Part shown: positions 18,978 through 28,037 of the stretch, piece after piece
Layout of the letters: the number at the start of each line of letters is the position of its first letter
Position numbering within the stretch: the stretch's first letter is position 1
From: Candidatus Colwellia aromaticivorans
Lineage (GTDB): Bacteria; Pseudomonadota; Gammaproteobacteria; Enterobacterales; Alteromonadaceae
NCBI RefSeq assembly: GCF_003333305.1
Contig: NZ_QOLD01000020.1
Location: 1 to 64,000 of the forward strand
Direction of reading: 5' to 3'
DNA length: 64,000 bases
Program-made: the position numbers and the translations under genes
Notes under the pieces: model-generated
Told to the model about the DNA's origin: nothing
Database searches by the model: none
The model's input: the letters and a program-made list of their open reading frames with translations, nothing else

Positions 18978-19004
18978 AGAAATAAGGGTTGCGCTAAATT
19001 TAAC

Positions 19005-20387
19005 TTAAACCAATAATCGCCTAATTTCAGCAACCGTATAAAAAGAACCAAAAACAAGAATCAAGTCAGTTGATTGTGCTTTTTTATTCGCTATTTTAAA
19101 TGCTTGAGTGATATTGTCAAAGCAATTGATTGAATTAGTAAAGCTAGCTAGCTCTGCAGTCATAATCTCAACTGATGCAGCTCTTGGTACAGTTAACTGC
19201 GCTATATACCAATCGTCAATTACGTCATGAAATGGCTGTAAAGTATTATTGATATCTTTATCTGCTAACATGGCAACAACAGCGATTACTTTCTGATATT
19301 GATTCTGCTTCTTTAACTGAACTAATTTTTTTGCTAAATAACGTCCTGCATGAGGGTTATGGCCAACATCAAGCATAACATCACTATCATCTACTGAATT
19401 ATTGATTAATAATTCAGTTCGACCCGCAACTTTAGTTTTTGCTATTAACGCATTAATTTTATCTGTTGTTAACGTAACACCAAGTTGTGTTAATACCATC
19501 AGTGCTGTGGCAACATTATCTCGAGGAATATGCGTACTAATTAAACCTTCAAAATAAATAGTTTCATCATTAATACCTGTGCTATTAACATCTGTGTACT
19601 GCCATTGCCATAAACCTTGATTTTTACCAATATTCTGCTCAACTATTGTGAAGTCTTGCTCGCGTACTTTTATTTTGTTTCTTACTTCTTTAGTAAGTAC
19701 GTTGGCAATAGAATGATTCACCTTTTCAGCATATTCAATGACAGAGTTAGGCGCATGGCTATCACCAATAATAATATGCTGATTAGCACGAAAAATACCC
19801 GCTTTTTCAAAACCGATAGTTTCTCTGTCATTTCCTAAATAGGTTTGATGATCCAGATCAATCGTTGTAACCACCGCTACATCAGCATCAATAATATTGG
19901 TTGCATCAAGGCGCCCGCCAAGACCTACCTCGAGAATAATAATGTTTGGCTTCTTCGCCATCAATATAATAAAAGCTGCTAAAGTAGTAAATTCATAATA
20001 ACTTAATGATATTTCAGCTCTTGCCAGCTCTATCTGCTCAAAAGCAGTGATAAAAGATTGATCATCAACATCGGTTTTATTTATTCGCAACCTTTCATTA
20101 AAACGTTCAATATGTGGTGAAGAATACACCGCAACAGTTAATGCTTGTTCATTAATGATTTCTTCAAGTAAAGCATTTTCCAGAAAGGAACAGGTAGTTC
20201 CCTTGCCATTAGTTCCGGCAACAGTAATAACACGAGCAAAGTCAAAATTAATATTTAACCGTTTGGCAACTTGACCAATGCGAGATAAACCCAAATCAAT
20301 TTCGGCATTATGAAGTGTTTCTAAATAACAAAGCCACTCATTAAGATCTTTACAACCTTTAGAGTGGCTTGAAGTGTTTTGTGGCAT
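19005..20387 (-). CDS. folC: Bifunctional dihydrofolate/folylpolyglutamate synthase
   Basis: Adds glutamate to dihydropteroate and to tetrahydrofolates, with ATP. The P-loop VAGTNGKGTTCSF is near residue 57, with the Mur-ligase type motifs EVGLGGRLDATN and TTIDLDHQTYLGNDRETIGFEKAGIF. The C-terminal domain begins with GRTELL and includes DVGHNPHAGRYLA. 460 aa, a little longer than the enteric enzyme. It lies 27 bp upstream of dedD. The gap to accD contains a 46-bp palindromic mini-element. Confidence 0.95.
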   Translation of the reverse strand: MPQNTSSHSKGCKDLNEWLCYLETLHNAEIDLGLSRIGQVAKRLNINFDFARVITVAGTNGKGTTCSFLENALLEEIINEQALTVAVYSSPHIERFNERLRINKTDVDDQSFITAFEQIELARAEISLSYYEFTTLAAFIILMAKKPNIIILEVGLGGRLDATNIIDADVAVVTTIDLDHQTYLGNDRETIGFEKAGIFRANQHIIIGDSHAPNSVIEYAEKVNHSIANVLTKEVRNKIKVREQDFTIVEQNIGKNQGLWQWQYTDVNSTGINDETIYFEGLISTHIPRDNVATALMVLTQLGVTLTTDKINALIAKTKVAGRTELLINNSVDDSDVMLDVGHNPHAGRYLAKKLVQLKKQNQYQKVIAVVAMLADKDINNTLQPFHDVIDDWYIAQLTVPRAASVEIMTAELASFTNSINCFDNITQAFKIANKKAQSTDLILVFGSFYTVAEIRRLLV

Positions 20388-20452
20388 TTATTGCTCTTGC
20401 TTTTTGTGTTTTATTTAACGTAGTAATGTATCTGACAAAGCTACGTTATTTA

Positions 20453-20498
20453 TACCAATACCAGTAAGTTAGTGATCAAATATTTATTGGCATTGGTA
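20453..20498. repeat. 46-bp palindromic mini-element with TTA duplication
   Basis: Starts TACCAATACCAGTAA and ends TTATTGGCATTGGTA, two arms of an imperfect palindrome centred on TGATCA. It is flanked by TTA at 20450-20452 and 20499-20501. Ends and duplication match the larger family A elements at 26, 43, 48 and 49 kb, so it looks like a terminal-only derivative. It sits 4 bp beyond the accD stop codon and could fold into a transcript-end hairpin. Confidence 0.65.
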
Positions 20499-20502
20499 TT
20501 AC

Positions 20503-21366
20503 TTAACTTTCTGAAAATGGGCTAGTTTGTCCCATAAACTTACCTAACATGCGTGCTAAAGTTTCACGCATTTCACGGCGATCAATAATCATATCAATAG
20601 CACCTTTCGAAAGTAAAAATTCACTACGCTGAAAGCCTTCAGGTAATTTTTCACGTACTGTTTGCTCTATTACACGAGGACCCGCAAAACCAATTAATGC
20701 TTTAGGCTCAGCAACGTTAATATCACCTAGCATAGCTAAACTTGCCGAAACACCACCCATAGTAGGATCGGTCAACACAGAAACATAAGGTAAACCTTTT
20801 TCGCTCATTTTAGCTAATGCTGCACTGGTTTTAGCCATTTGCATTAACGAGAATAGGGCTTCTTGCATACGCGCACCACCACTGGCCGAGAAGCAAATAA
20901 AAGGTATATTATGTTCTAAGCAATATTCAACACCTTTTACAAAACGGGCACCAACAACAGAGGCCATTGAACCGCCTAAAAATGAAAATTCAAAAGCGGC
21001 AACAACCACTGGCATGCCATGAAGTTCCCCCTTCATTACGACTAAGGCATCTTTCTCACCCGTACTTTTACGAGCAGCACTTAATCTATCTTTATAACGC
21101 TTTGAATCTTTAAATTTTAAAACATCTTGTGCTTCAAACTCTTCACCGAGCTCCTCTCTATTGTCTTGATCAAGGAAGCTATCAATGCGCTTACGAGCAC
21201 TAATGCGCATATGATGATCACATTTTGGACAAACAGATATTTGACGCTCTAGTTCAACTTTATATAATACTGCATTACATGCAGAGCACTTACTCCAAAC
21301 GCCTTCAGGAATATTGCGTTTTTGAGTAGATTTTGCTTTGGGGAGAATTTTTTCTATCCAGCTCAT
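20503..21366 (-). CDS. accD: Acetyl-CoA carboxylase, carboxyltransferase beta subunit
   Basis: Works with AccA to transfer the carboxyl group from biotin to acetyl-CoA, the first step of fatty-acid synthesis. The N-terminal zinc ribbon has Cys27, Cys30, Cys46 and Cys49 (CSAC...CPKC). The crotonase-like core holds [21 protein letters not shown] and [21 protein letters not shown] (oxyanion-hole region). 287 aa. It is in its usual place between truA and folC. Confidence 0.97.
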   Translation of the reverse strand: MSWIEKILPKAKSTQKRNIPEGVWSKCSACNAVLYKVELERQISVCPKCDHHMRISARKRIDSFLDQDNREELGEEFEAQDVLKFKDSKRYKDRLSAARKSTGEKDALVVMKGELHGMPVVVAAFEFSFLGGSMASVVGARFVKGVEYCLEHNIPFICFSASGGARMQEALFSLMQMAKTSAALAKMSEKGLPYVSVLTDPTMGGVSASLAMLGDINVAEPKALIGFAGPRVIEQTVREKLPEGFQRSEFLLSKGAIDMIIDRREMRETLARMLGKFMGQTSPFSES

Positions 21367-21536
21367 AATTTTTTTGCCTATTGCAACGAATACAAATCAA
21401 CTTTTGAGTGAAAATTATCACTTCGATAGTCAATTTAAAAAATAATGCTAATTTACCGTTAATTAGAACACACTTTAGCCTATGTTTTATATAAAAAACT
21501 GGTCGGGCGTGCTATTTAAATATCTGAAAGTTTGAA

Positions 21537-22319
21537 TTAACTTAAAAAAAGTGGTCCAAAAGGTCTTTTAGGTAAGTTAAATTCTTGCGGATAATCAACC
21601 TCAACAAAATACAAGCCCTCAGGAGGTGCTGTTACACCGGCTAAACAACGGTTTTTAAGCTCAAGTACTTCTCTCATCCAAGCAGGGTTTTCTTGCGCTT
21701 GCCCTACTCTCATCAAACTTCCAACAATATTTCGTACCATATGGTGTAAAAATGCATTTGCCTTAATATCAACAATAATATAATCGCCTTGGCGAGTTAT
21801 GTCACAATGAATAATGGTGCGTATTGGTGAATGTGATTGACAATGAACCGTACGAAATGAGGTAAAATCATTTTTTCCAATAAGGTATTGTGCCCCTTGG
21901 TTCATTAATTTCTCATCGAGAGGAAAATGATGGTGGCTAATACCGTAACTTAAAATAGCGGGACGTAATTTGTTATTATAAATAATATAACGATAACGCC
22001 TAGCTGTAGCGCTAAAACGAGCATGAAACTCTTCATTAACGGCTTTAACCCAAGTAATAGCAATATCACTCGGTAAATGAGTATTTACGCCTAGAGTCCA
22101 CGCGGTATCTTTACGAATTTTACTGGTATCAAAGTGAACAACTTGGTTAGTAGCATTGACACCAGTGTCTGTACGACCAGCGCAAATAATTTCTATCGGT
22201 TCGTTAGCTATTTTTGAGAGCGCTTCTTCAACCTTTTGCTGAACACCAATAACATTCTTTTGACGCTGCCAACCACAGTAATTTCTACCATCGTATTCAA
22301 CACCTAACGCATAACGCAT
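21537..22319 (-). CDS. truA: tRNA pseudouridine(38-40) synthase
   Basis: Isomerises uridines 38-40 in the anticodon stem-loop. Catalytic Asp is in [17 protein letters not shown], the invariant R-T-D-x-G motif. Other family blocks are [26 protein letters not shown] and [17 protein letters not shown] 22319 is chosen because AGAGG lies 5 bp upstream and the protein then begins [11 protein letters not shown] as in homologues (260 aa). The frame is open for 32 more codons upstream, but that part runs into a family B mobile element and is not expected to be translated. Confidence 0.95.
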   Translation of the reverse strand: MRYALGVEYDGRNYCGWQRQKNVIGVQQKVEEALSKIANEPIEIICAGRTDTGVNATNQVVHFDTSKIRKDTAWTLGVNTHLPSDIAITWVKAVNEEFHARFSATARRYRYIIYNNKLRPAILSYGISHHHFPLDEKLMNQGAQYLIGKNDFTSFRTVHCQSHSPIRTIIHCDITRQGDYIIVDIKANAFLHHMVRNIVGSLMRVGQAQENPAWMREVLELKNRCLAGVTAPPEGLYFVEVDYPQEFNLPKRPFGPLFLS

Positions 22320-22353
22320 GTAAACCTCTTCAAACGCAGCTCTGATGGACTTA

Positions 22354-22615
22354 TACCCGCTCCACTTGAAGATGCTCGTTTCAGGAAGTCTGAGCGATTC
22401 ATAATCAAGACACATTTTTTATTAAGGGTTATTCCCTTAAAAATAAATGTAACGCAGAGTATGATTTGCTCAGCCTTCCCCAAAGGGCTGGTTTAGAAAC
22501 GCTTTATGCTGCGTTATTGATTTTGAGAAGGAAATAACCATTCTCTTCAATCAATACCTTGCCTAAAGGCGTTTCTAATTCCAGCTGAATCATGCATCTT
22601 CAAGTGGAGCGGGTA
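22354..22615. mobile_element. Family B MITE-like element, copy 1
   Basis: 262 bp with perfect 22-bp terminal inverted repeats (TACCCGCTCCACTTGAAGAT plus GC) and TA on both sides (22352-22353, 22616-22617), the duplication expected for IS630/mariner-type transposition. It has no coding capacity. Inside, on the minus strand, lies the shared core (AAGGTATTGATTGAAGAGAA, then TGGTTATTTCC and AAAATCAATAACGC), enclosed by a stem AGAAACGC/GCGTTTCT. It ends 35 bp before the truA start, so it lies in the truA 5' region. Confidence 0.8.
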
Positions 22616-22685
22616 TATATCCAACTTATACAAGTGGCGCATTATCTATTATTTTACTTCGCTATGCCAACGCTTGTTAAACATA

Positions 22686-22944
22686 TACCCGTAATCATTC
22701 AAAGTGCTCGATTCAGAGTACTTGAGCAATTTCAGTTTGAGGCGCGTCAATTAAATCATGGTATTCCCTATTTCTTTGGCGCAACAATAAAATGGGATTG
22801 CTCAAGTGCTTCTCCGATGGGGCTAAAAACGATTTACACTGCCTTATTGATTTTGACAAGGGAACAACCATTCTCCGCAATCAATACCTTGTTTAAATCG
22901 TTTTTTTCTCCCACTGAAACCTGCACTTTGAATGGTCACGGGTA
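22686..22944. mobile_element. Family B MITE-like element, copy 2
   Basis: 259 bp, 70 bp from copy 1. Ends are TACCCGTAATCATTCAAAGT and its near-perfect inverse ACTTTGAATGGTCACGGGTA, with flanking TA on both sides (22684-22685, 22945-22946). The internal core is recognisable in the same place but is enclosed by a different stem, AAAAACGATTTA (near 22827-22838) pairing with TAAATCGTTTTT. The right end lies 17 bp from the fimV stop codon. Both elements separate fimV from truA. Confidence 0.78.
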
Positions 22945-22961
22945 TATACCCATTGAATTAA

Positions 22962-25900
22962 CTATAAGTTATCTAACAATTCTTGCGCTACAACTTGTTG
23001 TTGAGTATCTCCTTGCTTAACAACCTCTTCTAAAATCACCAGAGCATTGTCTTGATCACCAATTTCAATATAAACTTTGGCTAGATCGAGCTTTGCAGCC
23101 ATACCATTCTCATCAATATCTACGTCAACCTGATTAACGCCATCGGTAAATTCTGAAAATTCATTTAAACCAACATCAATGTTAGCTTTATCATAAGGCT
23201 CATTCGGGCTTACTTCATATTGACTTTCTGACAATAATGAATCTACAGAGACAAAATCTTGTTCATTTTCAGTCGTTTGATTATTGTCATTTAGAGGATT
23301 ATTTGAGGTGAGATTGTCGAAATCTGCAAGAGAAACATCATCGACAACACCTAAGTTTTCATTGAAATCAACAGACTGGCTAGCAACACTAGATTCTTCT
23401 TCAATATTTGCTAATAGTTCATCAAAATCTAAACTGTCTAATTCTTGAATATCATTTATTTCAGTAGCTTCAGATACTTGGCTAATATCGTTATTTTCAT
23501 CATTAAGTAAACCTGCAAGAACATTCTGATCAGAAAAGTCAGGTGTTAATTCAACAGCTGGCTCTGTCGATTGATCGTTTAATAACTCAGCAAGTGTATC
23601 TTCATCAAACGCCCCTTCTGCTAAGTCATCGCCAATATCAAAATCATCATTAGCGAAATCTTCTTGTGAAGCATCTGCTTCTATAAGATCTGTCTCTGTT
23701 TTTACTAATATATCACTAAAGTCAGTGGCTAACAGAGGTGCTAGATATTCCTCAGTCAAGCTGTCAATCTTAGCCTTATTTTGGTTTTCCTCTGGTTTTA
23801 CGTTTTCTTCATCAACAGCTTTTTTTTCAGAATTATTATCACTTTCTAAACCTACAACATCCATCGAGGCTAGCAAAGCATCAATATCATCGGGATCGGT
23901 AATTTCGGTTTGAGCATTATCACCTTCTGATGGTTCTTCTTTAACTAAAGGCGCTTCATCTATCGCCATTGAATCAAGCAAGGCATCAATATCATCGGGA
24001 TCGGTAATTTCGGTTTGAGCATTATCACCTTCTGATGGTTCTTCTTTAACTAAAGGCGCTTCATCTATCGCCATTGAATCAAGCAAGGCATCAATATCAT
24101 CGGGATCGGTTATTTCGGTTTGAGCATTATCACCTTCTGATGGTTCTTCTTTAACTAAAGGCGCTTCATCTAACGCCATTGAATCAAGCAAGGCATCAAT
24201 ATCATCGGGATCGGTTATTTCGGTTTGAGCATTATCACCTTCTGATGGTTCTTCTTTAACTAAAGGCGCTTCATCTATCGCCATTGAATCAAGCAAGGCA
24301 TCAATATCATCGGGATCGGTTATTTCGGTTTGAGCATTATCACCTTCTGATGGTTCTTCTTTAACTAAAGGCGCTTCATCTATCGCCATTGAATCAAGCA
24401 AGGCATCAATATCATCGGGATCGGTTATTTCGGTTTGAGCATTATCACCCTCTGATGGTTCTTCTTTAACTAAAGGAACTTCATCTAACGCTATTGAATC
24501 AAGCAAGTCATCAAGATCTACTTCCTCTATGCTTGAGAGCTCTGCATCTTCAACGACTAACTCATCATCACCAAGGTCACCAAGTAAATCATCAAGATCA
24601 CTTTGATCAAGTTGATCATCGACTAGTGCTTCACTTTCTTTAGCTTCTTGCTCTTCAATTGCTAAGGGCTCTTCAAGAGCATCATCTTCCATCAATAAAG
24701 AATCAAGCGCATCTTGTCCTAACTCCCCTCCTTCAAGTTCATCATCGTCATCTAATAAAATATCTTCTAAATCATCAAGACCATCTAAAAGATCGTCATC
24801 GTCTTCATCTAGGTGAACGACATCATTTTCACTATTGTCTTCTTCCTCAAGTAAGTCAATTGATAAGTCATCATCAAGAGAAATCTCACCTTCTAAAGAT
24901 AATTCATCATCAAGAGAAATCTCACCTTCTAAAGATAATTCATCATCAAGAGACAGCTCATCCTCTAAAGATAATTCATCTATTTCGTCTATATTAGCTT
25001 TTGGTTCTTTTGATATATTTTCAGATTTAACTTTAGATTTTTTATTAGGCTTACTTTCCGCTGTAATCGTCTCTGTTTTACGTCGTTTAAAAATAAGCGC
25101 AACAACGAACAAAATTAAAATAGCAGGTAACGTTGACATTAAAACAACAAACCATAGACTTGAAAAAATATTATTTTTTTCTAATGCTGCTTGCTGTTTT
25201 TCTAATAATAGCTCTTGTTCTCTCGCTTGTGCTTTTTCTAATAGTGCTTGCTGCAACTTGATCATATCATCCATTTGCAGCTTAATTTCTTTTCCTTTAG
25301 CAACCTCTTTTTGCATAGTACCTAATTGACTGTTGAATGAAGTTAACCTCTGACGTAAGTCTTCATTTTCTTTTAAAATGGCTTGTAAACCATCAATAGA
25401 ATCTAAAACATCATTTTGAATATTTGTTAAACGCTTTTGCTGTTCATCATCTATTTTTTGAAGTTGATCATTTATTTCAACTTTTACAGTATCTAAATCT
25501 TTTTTGTTAACGCTAGGTACTTGTGGTGTTATAGCTTTCTTAGCTACCTTTTTAGGCTGTTTTTTCTGCCAATCTTTATCATCTTGATTAGACTTTTGTC
25601 TTGCAGCATTTTTATTCACAGACATCATGCGATCAAATGATGGAATTTTTAAATATTGTCCTTGGACCAAATGGTTAAAATTACCATTAACAAATGAATT
25701 AGGGTTAGCTTGATACAAGGCTTGCATTACTTGATAAACACTTAAGCGGCTATCAGGGCGAACCGTTAATGCTATTTTCCATAACGTATCCCTTTGTGTA
25801 ATTGGCCCATATCTATCATAAGGGAAAACATCTGTACTTTTTGGGCCACGCATACGAATGCCGCGTTCTTGTGTTTGCACTTCTTGTGCAAATGCAGATT

Positions 25901-25991
25901 CGCTTAAGGAGAGAGTACTAATAGAGAATACACTAACAGTGAATATACCAAGAACAACCTGCCATAGGCACAGGCGTAATAATTTTTGCAT
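22962..25991 (-). CDS. fimV: FimV-like polar hub protein with tandem acidic repeats
   Basis: A peptidoglycan-binding inner-membrane scaffold that in relatives organises type IV pilus, chemotaxis or flagellar poles. A signal peptide (about 1-35) precedes a LysM-type domain (TQRDTLWKIALTVRP... to YLKIPSF, about 65-125). A coiled coil follows (about 160-270), then one membrane segment (SSLWFVVLMSTLPAILILFV, about 275-300) and a very acidic cytoplasmic part. The last 45 residues (KLDLAKVYIEIGDQDNALVILEEVV) are the conserved FimV C-terminal TPR-like domain. The acidic part contains six 35-residue repeats. 1009 aa. The truA-fimV-asd order is as in Pseudomonas. Base use is ordinary. Confidence 0.93.
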   Translation of the reverse strand: MQKLLRLCLWQVVLGIFTVSVFSISTLSLSESAFAQEVQTQERGIRMRGPKSTDVFPYDRYGPITQRDTLWKIALTVRPDSRLSVYQVMQALYQANPNSFVNGNFNHLVQGQYLKIPSFDRMMSVNKNAARQKSNQDDKDWQKKQPKKVAKKAITPQVPSVNKKDLDTVKVEINDQLQKIDDEQQKRLTNIQNDVLDSIDGLQAILKENEDLRQRLTSFNSQLGTMQKEVAKGKEIKLQMDDMIKLQQALLEKAQAREQELLLEKQQAALEKNNIFSSLWFVVLMSTLPAILILFVVALIFKRRKTETITAESKPNKKSKVKSENISKEPKANIDEIDELSLEDELSLDDELSLEGEISLDDELSLEGEISLDDDLSIDLLEEEDNSENDVVHLDEDDDDLLDGLDDLEDILLDDDDELEGGELGQDALDSLLMEDDALEEPLAIEEQEAKESEALVDDQLDQSDLDDLLGDLGDDELVVEDAELSSIEEVDLDDLLDSIALDEVPLVKEEPSEGDNAQTEITDPDDIDALLDSMAIDEAPLVKEEPSEGDNAQTEITDPDDIDALLDSMAIDEAPLVKEEPSEGDNAQTEITDPDDIDALLDSMALDEAPLVKEEPSEGDNAQTEITDPDDIDALLDSMAIDEAPLVKEEPSEGDNAQTEITDPDDIDALLDSMAIDEAPLVKEEPSEGDNAQTEITDPDDIDALLASMDVVGLESDNNSEKKAVDEENVKPEENQNKAKIDSLTEEYLAPLLATDFSDILVKTETDLIEADASQEDFANDDFDIGDDLAEGAFDEDTLAELLNDQSTEPAVELTPDFSDQNVLAGLLNDENNDISQVSEATEINDIQELDSLDFDELLANIEEESSVASQSVDFNENLGVVDDVSLADFDNLTSNNPLNDNNQTTENEQDFVSVDSLLSESQYEVSPNEPYDKANIDVGLNEFSEFTDGVNQVDVDIDENGMAAKLDLAKVYIEIGDQDNALVILEEVVKQGDTQQQVVAQELLDNL
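23878..24507 (-). repeat. Six 105-bp in-frame tandem repeats in fimV
   Basis: Six copies starting at 23878, 23983, 24088, 24193, 24298 and 24403 are almost identical in DNA. Differences are mostly a change such as tatcgcc/taacgcc or gtaatt/gttatt. Each encodes 35 residues including DDIDALLDSMAIDEAPLV and KEEPSEGDNAQTEITDP. A second, shorter set of repeats (SLDDELSLEGEI) lies near 24860-24970. The near identity points to recent expansion or ongoing homogenisation by slippage or recombination. Confidence 0.95.
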
Positions 25992-26106
25992 TGCAATTTT
26001 CCTAGTTAATATTTTCCATAAAATTAGCTATTTGTCAGTTATTTGACATCATTAAGGTGATAGATAAACATACAAATTTAAGCAAAATTCATTCCATCTT
26101 ATATAA
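25992..26106. other. Upstream region of fimV
   Basis: AT-rich 115 bp between the fimV start and the first mini-element. No gene. It should hold the fimV promoter (minus strand), but no convincing -35/-10 pair could be fixed. Confidence 0.4.
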
Positions 26107-26151
26107 TACCAATTGAATAAATGAATAGATCATTCATTTTTTCATTTGGTA
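26107..26151. repeat. 45-bp mini-element of family A type
   Basis: TACCAATTGAATAAATGAA at the left and TTCATTTTTTCATTTGGTA at the right form an inverted pair, and TAA flanks both sides (26104-26106, 26152-26154). Only termini are present, with no core. It lies about 50 bp left of the large nested A/B element, in the intergenic space upstream of fimV. Confidence 0.6.
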
Positions 26152-26201
26152 TAAGTCTGAAATTAGTGAATAAATAATAATACCAAATTCAAAAGAGATT
26201 A

Positions 26202-26859
26202 TACCAATTGAATTAATGAATGCACCACTTAGCGAGAATTAAAAGGCTTCCTTCGACAAGCTCAGGACCGACGAAGGCAAGGCATTGATTGAAGAGAATG
26301 GTTATTCAGGAGAATGTGCTCCTGCATTCTCCACAAAAGCTACATCCATGTAGCGTCCTTGTCAAAATCAATAACGCCGCCTGTAAGCCTTTACCTTTTA
26401 TTAGGTACTCGCCCTTCGGGAGTTTCGTAGCAAACTGATAACATCACAAAATGAATGAAATATAGAATAACTATGTTTAACTCATTTCGTTTGTTCTATA
26501 CCCATGTTACTTCAATATGTCGGATTCAGCTGGAGTTAGAAACGCCTTTAGGCAAGGCTTTGATTGAAGATAATGGTTGTTCAGGATAATGTGCTCCTGC
26601 ATTATCTAATAAGCTACATCCATGTAGCGCCATTGTCGAAATCAATAACGAAGCATAAAGCGTTTCTAAACCAGCCTTACAGGGGCCCCTGATCAAATCA
26701 TGTTCTTCGTTGCATCTCTTTTTAAGGGAACGACCCTTAATAAAAAGATGCGCCTTGACCATGAATCGTTCAGCTGCCCTGAAACGCACATCTTGAAGTA
26801 TCATGGGTATAAGCTCGCTACGTAACTCTAAGTTGGTCGATTCATTATTTCAATTGGTA
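26202..26859. mobile_element. Family A MITE-like element interrupted by a nested family B element
   Basis: Ends TACCAATTGAATTAATGAAT and ATTCATTATTTCAATTGGTA, flanked by TTA at 26199-26201 and 26860-26862. Apart from the nested insert (26499-26809) and a block of about 50 bp near 26310-26360, it matches the intact copy at 48290-48586 almost base for base. The core stem here is AAAGGCTT/AAGCCTTT. It has no coding capacity. The element lies between fimV and asd, and its right end is about 30 bp from the asd terminator. Confidence 0.85.
26499..26809. mobile_element. Family B MITE-like element, copy 3, nested with TA duplication
   Basis: Starts TACCCATGTTACTTCAATAT and ends ATCTTGAAGTATCATGGGTA, 22-bp inverted repeats with two mismatches. 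TA flanks both sides (26497-26498, 26810-26811). Removing the element and one TA restores TTGTTCTAAGCTCG, exactly the sequence at the same place in the intact family A copy at 48.5 kb. The apparent long frame inside it on the minus strand is fortuitous. Confidence 0.88.
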
Positions 26860-26885
26860 TTACTCCATTTTTGAGAAATAAAACA

Positions 26886-26937
26886 AAAAAAACTCGTCGT
26901 TATCATTATTACTAATGTTAACGACGAGTTTTAAAGT
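26886..26937 (-). terminator. Terminator downstream of asd
   Basis: AACTCGTCGTTA (26891-26902) pairs with TAACGACGAGTT (26919-26930) over a 16-nt loop. On the minus strand the stem is followed by a run of eight T (26883-26890). A shorter T-run on the plus side could make it bidirectional. Confidence 0.88.
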
Positions 26938-26968
26938 TTCTTGAGCTTTCTTTAACTAAACGGCTTAG

Positions 26969-27988
26969 TTAGCTTAAGTGATCTTTAATCAATAATTCCG
27001 CAATTTGAACACTATTTGTTGCCGCACCTTTACGCACGTTATCGGCAACTATCCACATATTTATGCCACAATTATGGCTAATATCTTCACGAATACGACC
27101 AACAAAAGTGTCATCTTTACCACTTGCATCACTAATTTGTGTAGGGAAGTCTTCGTCTTTATGACAAACTACTAACCCCGGAGCTTGTGCTAATAACTCT
27201 TTAACTTCTTCAGCAGAAATAGGAGAATTAGTTTCAATATGTAAAGCCTCACCATGACCAAAAAATACTGGCACACGAACAGCGGTAGGGTTTACCAAAA
27301 CATTATCATCACATAATATTTTCTTCGTTTCCCATACCATTTTCATTTCTTCTTTGGTGTAACCATTTTCAAGAAAAACATCAATTTGTGGAATAACGTT
27401 AAACGCTATTTGGCGTGAAAAGTTTTTTGTTTCAACAGGCTTACCACTTAATAAATCAGCAGTTTGCTTAGCTAACTCATCCATTGCAGCTTTACCACCG
27501 CCAGAAACTGACTGATAAGTACACACGTTAACACGGCTAATTCCTACCGCATCATAAATAGGCTTTAATGCCACCAGCATTTGAATGGTAGAACAATTAG
27601 GGTTAGCAATAATATTGCGATTGCGGTATTCACCTAATGCTTGTGGATTTACTTCTGGTACAACTAATGGAATATCGTCGTCATAACGAAACTCTGAGGT
27701 ATTATCAATAACGATACAGCCAGCTTCGCCTGCAATAGGTGCATATTTTGCTGAGGTAGCGCCACCAGCAGAGAAGAAACCAATTTGCGCTTGGCTCCAA
27801 TCAAAATTATCTGCATCAAGCACTTCAATGCTTTCGCCATTAAATTCAATAAATTCACCAGCAGAGCGAGCACTTGCTAATGGATATAGTTTATTAATTG
27901 GGAAATCTCTTTCTTCTAAAATTTCCATAATGGTTTTGCCAACTAGCCCGGTTGCGCCAAGTATGCATACATCAAATTTTTGTGCCAT
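26969..27988 (-). CDS. asd: Aspartate-semialdehyde dehydrogenase
   Basis: NADP-dependent conversion of aspartyl phosphate to aspartate semialdehyde, the branch to lysine/diaminopimelate, threonine and methionine. The N-terminal Rossmann motif is GATGLVGKTIMEIL (11-24), the catalytic Cys is 132 in ANPNCSTIQM, and the catalytic His is in FFGHGEALHIE. These residues mark a genuine enzyme and not the inactive Usg paralogue found at this locus in enterobacteria. 339 aa, in the fimV-asd-pdxB order. It has its own terminator. Confidence 0.94.
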   Translation of the reverse strand: MAQKFDVCILGATGLVGKTIMEILEERDFPINKLYPLASARSAGEFIEFNGESIEVLDADNFDWSQAQIGFFSAGGATSAKYAPIAGEAGCIVIDNTSEFRYDDDIPLVVPEVNPQALGEYRNRNIIANPNCSTIQMLVALKPIYDAVGISRVNVCTYQSVSGGGKAAMDELAKQTADLLSGKPVETKNFSRQIAFNVIPQIDVFLENGYTKEEMKMVWETKKILCDDNVLVNPTAVRVPVFFGHGEALHIETNSPISAEEVKELLAQAPGLVVCHKDEDFPTQISDASGKDDTFVGRIREDISHNCGINMWIVADNVRKGAATNSVQIAELLIKDHLS

Positions 27989-28037
27989 GATCCTCTCTCT
28001 TTACTTTTGTTTAAATTAAGTAGTTTTCACTTAAAAT

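Noticed and set aside
22320-22415. Extended truA start
   Set aside because: The upstream codons enter the mobile element; ATG 22319 has a good AGAGG and the family start.
22592-23020. 142-codon open frame on the plus strand
   Set aside because: It covers two family B elements and the end of fimV on the other strand; it is a by-product of repeat sequence.
23878-24507. Regular repeats that might suggest a CRISPR array
   Set aside because: The unit is 105 bp with no unique spacers, keeps the reading frame and encodes part of FimV.
24659-25329. Ser/His-rich frames on the plus strand opposite fimV
   Set aside because: They mirror the acidic low-complexity codons of fimV and have no independent support.
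26526-26804. 92-codon open frame on the minus strand
   Set aside because: It lies inside the family B element with its inverted ends and follows the repeat text; no ribosome-binding site and no protein-like pattern.
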